Positions 12,601 to 23,278 of a stretch of DNA of 64,000 nt are shown here, in pieces. The notes under the pieces were generated by a model. That model saw nothing but the letters and a program-made list of their open reading frames with translations, did not search any database and was not told where the DNA came from. The position numbers and the translations under genes were made by a program. Each line of letters starts with the position of its first letter. Position 1 is the first letter of the stretch. This DNA comes from Paracentrotus lividus (taxonomy: Eukaryota > Echinodermata > Echinoidea > Camarodonta > Echinidae). The DNA lies in assembly GCA_940671915.1 (NCBI GenBank), contig CALNVZ010003434.1:20731479-20795478 (forward strand), written 5' to 3'.

Positions 12601-15600
12601 TTCAAGGTAAATTTTGATCGTAGCGATTTGCTCGCACCGAGCTAGAAAATACTCCAAAAAGCTAGAAGGTGAAGGTGGTGTCATAAAATCAAGACTCTAC
12701 AATAATCACATAGACATGTCGATAGTGTCTCATAATCAGATAAGACAAAATAAATGTTAACTCAGTCAACTCAGGTAAATACAAAAATTCTAAATCGACA
12801 GAATCTTGACAAAACATGAAAAAGAAAAGCAAATATGATAAAAAGATCTCTTAAATTCTTTTTTGAAAATTTTTTGAATAATGATTTGATTTATGTTTAG
12901 TTATATTTTCCAATACAGGCCTACATGTATAATTTCATCGCCATAATTACCGTATAATCAAAGCAGTTATATACAAGACCTAGTCCAAAAGAAGCCAATA
13001 TATCATAGAATAGCAATGTTATTTCGATACTACAAAGCAAGGCAGTAGGCCTACTCTTTCCAAAGTCATGTTACAGGCCAAGATGTAGTGTTGTACGCCG
13101 AAAAACACTTGACCAACGTTCCAACTTGATAATAAATGCCACGATTATACCGTAAATAGATTTAATGCGGGCATTTGATGCGGGCATTATCAGATATCAA
13201 AGTAATATACATGTACACTCGAACAGTATTTATTGTATTTATTGTGAAATGCATAATTAATTCAACAATATAGATTATTTTTAATTATATTTTTCTTTCA
13301 TTTACAGCAGCTGTTATGGATCTAACATAAAGGAGGACTCCCGGCTGAAATTCAGATCTTTTAAAATGTACAGTAAAATAACACAAGTATGTATACACTG
13401 ATTTTTTTTTTTTTTTTTTTTTTTTACTGTATGAAATAACGACTTTTCAAATTTTCTGCTTCAAGAATAATAATTAACAAAAAGAAGGATATCTCCTTAT
13501 GGAATGTTTGAGATCAACATTGCTGGAATTTGTGCCAATATAAAGGATGTAGGCCTATATTTTCAAACACAGGCATGACAAAAAAATAAATAAATAGGAT
13601 TTCATATTAGAAAATACAAAATAAATTATAGTGGATCAATGACTCACCTTGCTAAATGAATTTGCATGAGACTATGCACAAAAATGGAAAAAAAAAAAGA
13701 GAAATCATATCCAATCTTTATGAGATTTCCAGTGTTATATTTGTTACAGTTTAGTGTACATTCTAAACCATCGGAATTTCAGGAACCCTCCTTTAAAGAT
13801 AATACAGATTTGTTTTACCAAAATCATACGATTTTCAAAAGCCTCTGAACCCAAATTTGTTGCTGTACACAAACGCGAAAAGTAGATTGTGCTTATTACT
13901 ATACACCTCCCCGCCCTTCATTGTGGCTTAAAAAGTGCAGAAACGACTCCACACACATGATTGTGACATCTAAAAGGGTATGCTAAAAAAATATATAAAC
14001 GTATAGCTTCGAGTGATTTATTATGGCATATTATAACTCTTAAAAATCAAAATAAGACAGATAATTATCTAAATTATGGTGCCAAGAACTATAATAAAAC
14101 TACAATAGGTTTGTAGATTAAAAATCTACTTAGAAGTAAAAGACTGCCACTTTTATCAGGGCCAAGTCGTCTATTAATATGAATACAATATTATGGAATC
14201 GAAGCACGTCCATTGTTACAGATCTACATCTCGAGATTGAATATATAAAGCCTGTCAGGAGTACAGAAAGCTATCTCTCCTGATCGAAACTCCCGAAGGC
14301 AGTACCAGTTACGTTTTGCAGGCTTCTCAATCTTGTAGTCAGTGATGAGGGTTTTGGTGTGCTGCAATTCTTTGTTGTACTCAGCGATGCTGACTAACCC
14401 CTCATCGTGATTGACCCAAGCGATCTGAATTTTGTTATCCTGAGTTACCGTTGCGTAAGGATACATGTTTGTATTATTAACTTTGTGTTTTACATTCCCA
14501 TCCTTATCAATCACTGACATTGTATAACCATGCTGAATAATAAGTACATCGTCAAACATTTTGATTTGCAATGGTTCATACCCAGTGCATGGTATCTCTC
14601 TGATTGCCTTCCCACCTGTTGATGAGAATACATAGATCTTGTTAGTCTTCTTGCAGCCTGCATAAATCTGATCATCGCTGTCCACATCAAGGCCACCAGT
14701 CCCTCCTTCATTGTCATTCAGAGTCTCAAATTTCACATCTAGCCTATCCCACTCGGTAGTGTATAGGAAGATGTTGTTATAAGTATCCCGTACAACACGA
14801 TACTCATTAGAGAGGAATCCTAATCTGCGGATCTTAACATCCTTCAGGACAGTCTGCTGTAGCTGACCATTAGCGGAGAAAATCTCAATACCACCTCCAC
14901 TGCACCCCACTGCCATCCTACCATCTGGAGTAGCAGCTATGCAGTTCATGCTACTCTCTGTAGGCAACGCGATATTCTTTGTGACTGGATTTACGATCTT
15001 TCCAAGACCTAGCTCATCAACACCCATATTCCTCTCAAAGACAAGACGTTTCCCTTTCCTGGTCAATTTTCTTGGCTCCTCGTAATCAGGATCGTCTATC
15101 TTCAAGGTGTCCAGTAATTCTTGACAAAGTGTGTCGTGTGCAGCCAGGGCATCCATCTCTAACGGTATCTTCGTCCCATTGGCTACAAGCTGAGTTACAG
15201 TATTCATGTTGGCGATCAGCTGCTCAGCTTCTTCCTTCATCCTGTTAAGTTCTATGTCTACATCTGTTGTCTGACTATTGACTTCACCGATGAGAAGCTC
15301 CTTCTTTTCTGTCAACTTCCGAATGGATTCCTCGTAAGCTGCGTTGATATCATAAATACACTGCTTCTTCACATTGCTTACAAGACCCTTTTGTTCATCG
15401 ATGAAGTCGATGTATTTCTGAATGGAAGAACATTTCTTGTCAGCCTTTAATTTTAGATCCTCAACAACTTTCATGTGGTTGCTTTCGTAAACGGATGCCT
15501 CGATGATCCGATGACCTTCGTCCTTATGTTCGATGACAACACACCTGAAGCAGGCGAATCTTCTGCAGTCCGAACAGAAGCACTCCTCGTCTTCTCGTGG

Positions 15601-18600
15601 GTGTTTTCTGCACTTGCGGAACCTTCGTACTGTTACCTTCCCCGATGCGATCTCACTCATGGCTAAGACTTCATGATTGCTGAAGTCAGGCCATTGGGAA
15701 TGTGTGGTTTGGCAAGTTAGACAAAAGTACTTCCCACAGTCCTGACAATAGACAATAGCTTGGGGCTTCTCTTCAGATTTACAGTTGGTGCAAACCTGAT
15801 GTTGCTTTCCCATATCCTCTATTAGAGACTTCAAAGCTAGATTGGTCTGTAACTGGTCAGTGTCTTGTTTCAGCACCTGGGTATCAGCTCTGCAGACTGG
15901 ACATCGTACCATCTCTTCGTTGCCATGGCATTCCAGGAGGCTGTCCAGACATGCTTTACAGAAGGTGTGGGAGCAAGACAGGATCTTTGGGTCTTTGAAG
16001 ATGTTCAGACACACTGGACATTCCAAACTCTGGGCTATAGCATTCTTTAATTCTTCAGCCATTGTTAGAATTCTATAGATATACAAATAAAAGTAAATAA
16101 AACATATTAGAATTAATATTCGTTATTACACTTGAAAATGGACAAGTCATTCGCGCACTTTAGAGTATTACACGCCATAGATGGAAGCTGTCCTTGCATA
16201 ATTATATACAAACTATAGCGTACGTACCATATGATTGGAATACGTCTTTTAAAACGTGTATATTCTAAACAAGTTTGAAATAACAAGTATACCAACTTAC
16301 CGATATCAAGATACGGTTGGGATAGAAAAAATATAAAGATGGTTGAGAACAAATCAAAATATTGTCCTTTTTTCCAATTCGATACGCATGTAACTTCCGG
16401 GTTCACGATTAGGTATATACCGGTAGTCTGGTTTCGGAATTTGTTTGATTTTTGTTTCGCTTTGCAATACTTTCCTCCATTGTTTATCAAATATATCTTA
16501 TCATTTTCAAGGCATCCTCGTTATGGTATTTTCCACTCTGTTGTTCTCAATTTACTAACCAATCTAAACCAACTAGAACTGTAACAGTCTTCACAGTACA
16601 CCTTGTGTAGAGAATTAGGCAAAAGACAAAATATCTGCAATAGTGCCTATGGATATTGCAATCATAATAATGTTAACAAAAGCATAACTGCTATTGGCAT
16701 TGTCGAATGTGCACACCCACACGTATTATTCAATCTATTTTGGGCACTGGGTTTTCCCAGCCAACCTTTGACACAGTTCTGAATAGCATTTACGAGGTAA
16801 CAATCGTCCACCATGTATTGCCCACTAAAAACTCGATCTACAGAATGATCTATGTACTTGTAAATTTGTTAGAATTTCGTCATTTACACTGTTAAAACGC
16901 TGTGGAAAAAAAAAAAAATTACTTGTTTAAAACAATACACAACCGCTGTTTACTATAGGAACCATCCAACTCTTGTGTAAAGTCATTATAGCAACACGTT
17001 GTTTAAGAATATCACGCAAATGTTGTTTAAAATAAGTTAAAACAAATATGGAAGTTGTTTAAAATTCAAAACAAGTGCCGGTGTCGGGAATCGAATTTCA
17101 CGAGCTTTGCATCCCAAGTTAAGTTATACGACCACTAGACTACGACACTGCCTATAAGATATAGCACAGTTTCTATGTATGCTGATGGTACTTGTATGTA
17201 ATATAGGCTCTAATTCAGATAATCCTGATATTTTGTGTTCACTCAGTTGGAATGCTCACGTAAATTTTGTGAAAACAAAAGAAACTACACAACTTGTTTC
17301 AAACTTTACACAACAGCTGTGTACTATAGGAACCTTCCAACTCTTGCGTGAAGTCATTAGCCTACACAACACCTGTTGTTTAAAGTTTAATAAACTGTTG
17401 CTTAAGAATCTTGCACAACTTTTTTTAAACAACACTTTTTAACAGCGTTTTAACAGTATAGGGGGTGTAGACGTAGAAGGCAGAATACATTACATTAGAA
17501 CTTCAAAATTTTCTTCTGGTAATGTTTTAGATTAGATTTTAGATTATCTTATGATCTTCATCTGTCCTCATATGGGATTAAATATACATCTATATGTAAA
17601 AAGTGAAATTCAATTAACAGTATGAAGGAATTCATATTAACAAAAACAAATACTATACAGAGCAAAAAAAAAAAATTAAAAATAATATTTTTTTTTATTT
17701 TATTTTTTTTTTTTATTCAATCAAACACATTCTACAGAAATCATCAATAATCACAAAATGCTGATAATGATAAAACAAAATGAATAAAAAAATAGACAAA
17801 CAAAGATATCAGAAATGTTGCTGGAATTCGAGCGGATATTCATGTGACGATTATCTCCCGCCGAATAAGGCAATGTAAAGGTCTACCACAATGTCTCTTC
17901 CAATTGTTCCTAATCTGTCTTCTCTCTACTTTATGTGTGGTTCATCTTCCTAACTTTAGAAGCAGTCGTTCAGATTGATTTACCATTTGGTTAAGAATTG
18001 AACCGAAAAAGATGAGGTACTGGATTCATGGGTCAACGGACGATTCATATTATTGGTTGATCGACGATTTATATTGCTCAAGATTGATTGTGAACGTATC
18101 GGTTACCATTGACAACCGTTCATTGATACAATTCTTTTCATTTGAAATGAAAGCCAATAATTACGCTAATACTACAATAATGATGCTTCAGTTAAAAAAA
18201 AATGGGGATTTGTTTTTTCAAGCATGGTATAAAGAGCTTTTAATTCCCCTACTTCTTGCCTTGACTTTTACACGAATACCCACACACTCTCACACACACA
18301 CACATACACACAAACACACACACACCCAAACTCACATACCCTCACTCACACTCACAAACAGTTGTTAAAGGAATTACTAAGCCCCAAACATTCGCTGATG
18401 GTCTTGGTAAACAACACATCAATGCTCAGAAAAGGGTTTAACGCTATTGGGAATATTATTGGTTACTCTGTTTGTGGATGCGTGTGTGTGAGTGGGTGAG
18501 TGTGGTGAGAGGATTATGTATGTGCAGTCCTGTGTATGTGCACACATTCTTTCACATTCTTTCAACAACTTGGTATAATTTACATTCTCTCGTCTTCTGA

Positions 18601-19202
18601 ATATTTTCTGTTAATCATTCATGAGTGCAAAGATCCGAATTAATTGGGTACAAAAAACACTCTAAGAATGACTCTACCAAGACATATCATGAAACCCATA
18701 ATTAAATGTTGATTCTTCAAACAAGTCAACTTCAGTGTTGGGATATATTTTTTGTTTACTTATTCTGTATAGCCGACCTAATATGCGAGCGCGAAGCGCG
18801 AGCGAAAAAATAAATAGAACTCCATGAAACAAAAGCTACTGAGAGATATCATCGTGAAACCTCTTATCCTGGAGGGGGGATGATTGTACATGCCATCCCC
18901 CAGCTTTTTAGTTGAAGGGGATGCACCCCCGTTGTCTACGACCCTGTTTGAAATCGAACTTGGATCTTGATATATACCATTCGGACATCGTGGGCAACAT
19001 TCTCCTTCGGGTATGACAGGCTTCTTGCACGACTTCGTTTCTGGGCATTCCTTGATCTGACATGATACTGTGCCAGAGTTACAGTGACAGTCGGTGCATG
19101 CATCTACGCGTAATGTGTCGTCATGAAGAAGGATATTGCCGCGGTATACACAAGATAATCCATTTGAATTCACATTTTCCCTCTGGCCGTTAACGCCGAT
19201 GT
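3660..19202 (-). CDS. Extracellular-type protein with VWC domain and a C-terminal conserved domain (3 exons, 5' partial)
   Basis: Seen: three minus-strand exons with consensus splice sites and matching phases: 19202-18978 (acceptor ttttcctttag, donor GTATAT, ends phase 1), 5240-5045 (acceptor tctttcacag, donor GTAAGC, ends phase 2) and 3909-3660 (acceptor aactatcag, stop TAA). The first encodes a 10-cysteine von Willebrand factor C module (spacing CxxCxC, CxxxxC, then CCxxC), a fold of secreted or matrix proteins that often binds BMP-type ligands. The last two encode about 145 residues of one unnamed domain with patches LWGLGVWLSPNRD, GYVDQILS, LIYEFDD, YICVELRQG and FTLDGFPDES and a few cysteines. 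I know similar sequence from uncharacterised invertebrate extracellular proteins but cannot name a family. No signal peptide is visible; the first exon begins mid-codon, so 5' exons lie beyond 19202 or the window. Inferred: joining the VWC exon to the others over a 13.7-kb intron. Phase supports it; a transcript would be needed to prove it. Confidence 0.6.
4225..4482 (-). repeat. tRNA-derived SINE-like repeat
   Basis: On the minus strand, a tRNA-like head (TTGCTCAGTGGATAGAGCG as A box; GGTTCGATCCCCGG as B box; anticodon-like CAT with a broken stem) is followed by an A-rich linker and a non-tRNA tail. The anticodon stem does not pair properly, so it is a SINE promoter remnant rather than a tRNA gene. 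Confidence 0.65.
5552..5646 (+). repeat. Half copy of the CAGRCGCGGATC MITE
   Basis: Shares gagccgcttttgtcc, gggcccccgaaatgcattc and gatccgcgcctgag with the right arm of the 25273-25406 element; the left arm is degraded. Confidence 0.7.
5910..6125 (+). repeat. (CA)n-rich tract
   Basis: Several ca runs of 16-28 bases broken by unique sequence; overlapping His/Thr-rich ORFs are spurious. Confidence 0.85.
7015..7790. repeat. Two-faced TTGGTCTAA / TTAGACCAA minisatellite
   Basis: The first part of each half carries variants of 'atttggtctaat' and the second part the complement ('agaccaaatgg'), at roughly 15-20-base spacing, so each half folds back on itself. It occurs as two such cycles here (about 7015-7430 and 7470-7790) and once more at 44640-45075. 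Confidence 0.8.
7806..7904. repeat. Fragment of GAGACGTCTC-type MITE
   Basis: gaagacgtccccgcgacaag ... ctccgcgacctgagatacca; the right end matches the family terminus. It is embedded in the 6721-8281 foldback. Confidence 0.65.
9331..9655. repeat. Nested palindrome carrying two tRNA-Thr(AGT)-like sequences, head to head
   Basis: Minus strand 9331-9402 and plus strand 9583-9655 both read tatagctcagatggtagagc, then gactagtaacc with loop CTAGTAA (anticodon AGT), then ggttcgaatcccg. Sequence between the two (cctgttaactcttcaat / attgaagagttaacagg) is also inverted. The D-arm and B box are intact, but the acceptor stem does not pair and the T-stem lacks one G, so these are tRNA-derived, not working tRNA genes. 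Confidence 0.75.
10060..10400 (+). repeat. ~30-bp degenerate minisatellite 'gggcgccaaattgacctaaa'
   Basis: About ten imperfect units of the type ggggcgccgaattgatct + gaaatttaa, separated by AT-rich spacers. It sits in the spacer of the large foldback element and has no continuous frame. Confidence 0.65.
12015..14000. other. Intergenic/intronic AT-rich DNA
   Basis: Short CT and AT tracts at 12032-12110, T24 near 13400, otherwise unique-looking AT-rich sequence. No gene or element recognised. Lies within the proposed large intron of the VWC gene. Confidence 0.5.
14017..14022 (-). terminator. Candidate poly(A) signal of the TRIM gene
   Basis: AATAAA on the minus strand, about 200 bases downstream of the TRIM stop codon; a plausible cleavage signal, unconfirmed. 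Confidence 0.4.
14224..16062 (-). CDS. TRIM-family RING E3 ligase with propeller-like C-terminus (612 aa, intronless CDS)
   Basis: Translation is taken from the second Met (MAEELKNA), because the upstream Met lies across a likely splice acceptor (tatctatag, exon edge at 16072). Domains in order: C3HC4 RING with C15, C18, C30, H32, C35, C38, C54, C57; B-box 1 at about 90-135 (CTNC..CQDC..C..C); B-box 2 at about 150-190 (CRKH..CFCSDC..C..H); a charged coiled coil at about 195-300; and from about 355 to the end a repeat-like beta-rich region (AATPDGRMAVGCSGG, DVDSDDQIYAGC) like the NHL/propeller ends of TRIM2/TRIM3/TRIM56-type proteins. Known of the family: ubiquitin E3 ligases with the coiled coil for dimerisation and the C-terminus for substrate choice; invertebrate deuterostomes have many lineage-expanded intronless copies, some linked to immunity. 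All zinc ligands are present and the frame is open, so it looks functional. A candidate 5'UTR intron is 16073-16300. Orthology to a named TRIM cannot be set from here. Confidence 0.93.
   Translation of the reverse strand: MAEELKNAIAQSLECPVCLNIFKDPKILSCSHTFCKACLDSLLECHGNEEMVRCPVCRADTQVLKQDTDQLQTNLALKSLIEDMGKQHQVCTNCKSEEKPQAIVYCQDCGKYFCLTCQTTHSQWPDFSNHEVLAMSEIASGKVTVRRFRKCRKHPREDEECFCSDCRRFACFRCVVIEHKDEGHRIIEASVYESNHMKVVEDLKLKADKKCSSIQKYIDFIDEQKGLVSNVKKQCIYDINAAYEESIRKLTEKKELLIGEVNSQTTDVDIELNRMKEEAEQLIANMNTVTQLVANGTKIPLEMDALAAHDTLCQELLDTLKIDDPDYEEPRKLTRKGKRLVFERNMGVDELGLGKIVNPVTKNIALPTESSMNCIAATPDGRMAVGCSGGGIEIFSANGQLQQTVLKDVKIRRLGFLSNEYRVVRDTYNNIFLYTTEWDRLDVKFETLNDNEGGTGGLDVDSDDQIYAGCKKTNKIYVFSSTGGKAIREIPCTGYEPLQIKMFDDVLIIQHGYTMSVIDKDGNVKHKVNNTNMYPYATVTQDNKIQIAWVNHDEGLVSIAEYNKELQHTKTLITDYKIEKPAKRNWYCLREFRSGEIAFCTPDRLYIFNLEM
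16073..16300 (-). other. Candidate 5'UTR intron of the TRIM gene
   Basis: On the minus strand a good donor (cg|gtaagttgg) sits at 16300 and an acceptor (tatctatag|AATTC) at 16073, ten bases upstream of the TRIM start codon. This would make the gene one with an intron-free CDS but a spliced leader, a common layout for retrogene-derived TRIMs. No transcript evidence is available. Confidence 0.45.
16887..17458. mobile_element. TIR element with a tRNA-like core
   Basis: Inverted ends ACTGTTAAAACGCTGT (16888) and ACAGCGTTTTAACAGT (17457), each followed inward by a family-specific direct motif (tactataggaacc, tccaactcttg). In the middle, minus strand 17077-17152 is tRNA-like (tcgtagtctagtggtcgta, attcgattcccgacacc). 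No ORF of note. TA flanks are possible. Confidence 0.75.
18270..18360 (+). repeat. (CA)n-rich tract
   Basis: Interrupted ca repeats (cacacacacacacatacac). Confidence 0.8.
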
Positions 19203-19604
19203 CTAAAGGAAAAATAAAAAAACGAAATACAAATTGAGATATCAATACATTTGACGGAGATTAATTAGAGGAATAAAATATGAATCGATAGTTTATCCAG
19301 CCCCCCCCCCCCCGGGGGGGGGGGATCACTCAAAGACAAAATTGCTACCCATGCGCGTCCAAACACCCTGAAAATGGACCTTAAACGTCTCATTGCAGAA
19401 ATTAAAATTTGCACCCCTATCCGACATCTTTTTTGAAAAGGTACAAAATTGCACCCTCACCTGAAAGGTGCTCCCATTAGTTTACATTTGTTTGCACGAT
19501 TAATGTGAAAAGTAACACCTTTTATGCACCTTTATTTCTAAGTGAATTCAATAACATTATTTTAAGCTGAAACAAGCAAATGATACAATTATGTTGTTTT
19601 ATGC

Positions 19605-22600
19605 AGGTGTCACATTAGCCGTGTTGGCGCACCGTTCGCCACCGTTCTGGCCAAATTTATGCACACGGCGGCAAACGGTGAGGCACACGGTGAAGCGGTT
19701 GAAGCCCGTCCAACACGTGTCATAGGAGATCGCTGGGCACCCGTTCCCGAAAGGAATTTTAAAGAACGGCCGAACTCTTGCCGGTGTTTTTCCGGGTGAT
19801 GACCGGGTATTTCAGAACGGTCTTAAACCGGACCAGTCGTTAAAAGGCGGTAAAGGACTGAATGAGGACGCCGCGCGCCGTTTCATGCCCGTTTACAGAC
19901 GGAGATGGACCGTGGTGAGGTCGGGCCAACATGAATCGATTAACCCCCCCCCCTTTTCCGCATCAAGACGCCCCTTGTGCTGAACTTGCCAACTCCTAGT
20001 ACATGAAACTATACGTTTGTTTACCAACAAGATCAATCAATATCTAAAATGAATTTGAGTAAAAACTATACCCAGAGTATATTTTTACAAACAAAAAGTA
20101 TTATATACCATAGGAATAAATCATATACATAAACAGGGAGGTGATTATCAACTTATTTGGGGCTGCTTTACTCGGAAATTATAGTTTATAGGGGCCCATA
20201 TTTGTGTCGCATTTGTTACATTTACTTTTTCCTCTGTTTTCAGTTTCATATCTAATTCAGTGCTAGTTTAATTATTTACACTTTATAATAGATTTTTATA
20301 ACAATATCGAATTGTCGTACTTATATATATTTTCTATCCTTAGAGTTCTGAAAGACGGGAAAAACTCAAAGGATTTTTCCCCACAAAGTTTCTTCATTTT
20401 GAAATAATGATATTTGTATGTTTGATTTATTATTATTGATTATATTAGGGGGTCTGCTTTTGGTCTTTGGTCGTCCAATATCCCATCATTATTCAAACAA
20501 CCATGCAGGGTAGGAGTCGTTCCACACGGGTTACTTCATCCATTCTATATACATGTATATCATATTATTTATTCTAGGGAGGGCGTTCGATAAAGGGGGG
20601 GGCGCAAAGGCAACTAATCCCTATTTTAGGCCCTTTTCCCTAAATTTTTCGTCGAAATGCCGGGTAAGTTTCTTTTTGTATTTCCGATTCTGTGTAGCTT
20701 TCTTGAAAAATGGTTCATATTGCTATCTCACAAACATAACCATTACCCTACTGATATTGAATAAATACATGAATTATATACAATCTATGGGTAAAAAATT
20801 CGTATTTTTGGCATTTCTAAGACGGTTTCTCAGATATAGAATACAATGGCATTATGCATGCCATTTTTATTACTACAATATTATATTAAGTGATTGTCTT
20901 GTATAGTTCTGATTAATCTATTTAATCACATAAATCACTCAAAGTGGTCGTGTGTAAAACAATGAAAATAAAATAATACAAAAAACTAATCATGATCATA
21001 CAAAACATCCTAACTGCAGAATTATGAATGATGTCATATCAATTCTAGTTGTAAACTTAAGGGGAAGAGGGCGCTATCACTCTAGGCAAGCGAACGCGGC
21101 CATAGACTTTTTGTATTTTGCATAGTTTTTCACTTTGTTTTCTGTATTATGGCGAGCAACTATCTTTTCAAAGAAATGATCAACTGAATAAGTACCTGCA
21201 AGAGTCCGAATTTTTCAAAAATAGGAATAACTTATTGCAAAGAGAGGAAAAAAGTCCTGTCACTTGGTCAATTCGAAATTCCTAGTAAGATCAAATTCCT
21301 GTTACTATGGCCAATTTTGCTCTCAAAATAGCTCATACGCTGCATAGTCATCTTCCTCGATTACGCATAATTATATTACACCTTAATGATCAAGCAGTTT
21401 TTAAAAGCTGAATTCTCAGCTTTCCAAATATGGTACATTCATCTCGATTGGTTGAAAAAAGTCCTGTCACTTGAACATTATCACAAACGAATCTTTCCGA
21501 TGTGGTCAATATTTCCGCATTCACAGCATATCGAATTGGACGGCCGTCTTCGCAAGATGTGACAAGTCACTATTTATATCACATAATCGTTAGGAAATCA
21601 ATCTATGTGAAATAAAGTTCTGATTACAACTTTAGCACAATGTGTTATAGGCTTGCCAAATGTCTTTTTCCCCAATCTGGTCTGAAGCATCTACCTACGA
21701 AACTATGATTAAAAGTTCAATTATTTATTTCATGTCCAGGACTAATTTTCCTCGAACGATCGACTGACAATTCATTTTACCGACAGGAAGTTTTCTTAGG
21801 CGAGTTTTTGTGCGCTAAGTAAAATTGCATGCAGTTGTCATCGGTCGCTTCCCGCCGTTAGCGCGGGTTTTGTTTTTCAGCTGCGTGCATTTCCACTAAA
21901 CTCATGATGTAATGTTCCCCTCCTCAAATAATGGACGGCTCTTATGTGTAAGATTTAATGTCATACGTTAGATTTACATTTCACGTGGAGTAGAATTAAT
22001 ATGATTTTTCTTGATGTGATTCTATGGAGGTTATAAGATTTGGCTAAAATGAATATTCAATGAAATGATTATGAAAAAAGTATTTAGACAATTCATAAAT
22101 AATGATCGAAAAAAAGATGATAAAGTACCTTTTATCATGATAACAATATTTCATTTGATATAACAGGATTTAATCATTTCAAAAGCACGGGGACATTTTC
22201 GAGGAGAAATTGAAATATATTCGATAAAACTAACACAATTTCTGTTTAATGAAACGCGGTATAAAGTAAACATGTAATTTTGGCAAAAACGTATGAGACC
22301 AAACTATACTGAAGCTTATTGTGAAAGTAGTATATACTGTTAATACCAAAGTTTATAAAATAAACTTTAGAAACTAATGTCAAACAAAACAAAGCAAACA
22401 TTAAAAAAGAATTGACATATACTTTAGATTAAATGTCCATAAAAGGACCCAATTTTATAATTCTTCTCCCCGACAACGACAATAAAAATAATTCGAAGAT
22501 TATAATGTATGTTTGAAAAAAGCTTAAATATCATTCCTCTCTAGACTGCTTAAAGAGAGCGGACGAGATCGAGAAGCTTCGAAAACAAAGGGCCGGTTTG

Positions 22601-23278
22601 AAGAAAACACCATATAAGTGATTTTAAGACACATAAGGGAAGATCTGCCAGTTCAGACCTACCACCAGTGCACGACCGCTTTTACGGTGAGGAGCGCTTT
22701 TCCGTCTATACACCATTCATAAACCGTCTTTACAATGCCATTATACCGCCCGTACACCGGGTCTCCATCGACCGAGGCCTGCGGTTCATGCCCGGCGAAA
22801 ATATTGAGCATGCTCAGTCATGCTCAACTTTATTCGCCGGGCATGAACCGAAGGCAAAATCAGAAGACGGGTCATCACCGACCCACCGTGTATTATCTCC
22901 GGGTATCCTCCGTGTCCCGTCGTTCGTATCAACTTGTTTCGCACGGTCGCGAACGGTGGGAAACGGTGAGTCACCCGGCGAAGAAAACAATTTTGTTTTT
23001 CTTGTCAGAGAGCGTTGAGGCCGGCGGGCAAGCGGTAATCACACGGACAAAAGGAAAGCGTGGACTATATATGAGGACGGTCAGCCCGGTACCAGGCTGG
23101 CTAGGACCTGGTATAGACCCGGTATAGAACGATACAGACCCGGTATAGAACGACATCGACCCGGTGAAAATTAAGAAAAATATAATGTGGCCGGTGCCGT
23201 TCTATTGCCGTGTTGGAATTTGTTGTTTTTCGGTGAACGGCGAAAACCCGTTCAATTTACCCGGTAAATGTGACACCT
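19605..23278. mobile_element. 3.7-kb foldback element with AGGTGTCACATT ends
   Basis: AGGTGTCACATT at 19605 is mirrored by AATGTGACACCT ending 23278. Both ends are followed by GC-rich, CCGTTC/GAACGG-rich subterminal DNA (19615-19945 and 22640-23260), unlike the AT-rich centre. The centre includes a 1-kb repeat shared with 36417-37411. Apparent ORFs at 22668-23156 run in several frames of the GC-rich arm and are not genes. Confidence 0.65.
21037..22003 (+). repeat. Dispersed ~1-kb repeat, copy 1
   Basis: Starts tcaattctagttgtaaactt and ends cacgtggagtagaatt; the same order of motifs (gacaagtcac, catctacctacgaaa, tcgcttcccgccg) is seen in copy 2. No ORF. Confidence 0.8.

Noticed and set aside
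16113-16490. 125-aa minus-strand ORF upstream of TRIM
   Set aside because: Low-information AT-rich translation spanning the likely 5'UTR intron; no domain.
17077-17152. Functional tRNA gene on the minus strand
   Set aside because: Irregular arms and position inside a TIR element; treated as a tRNA-like remnant.
22668-23156. Overlapping ORFs of 60-130 aa in several frames
   Set aside because: They come from the stop-poor GC-rich arm of a foldback element; no protein-like pattern.
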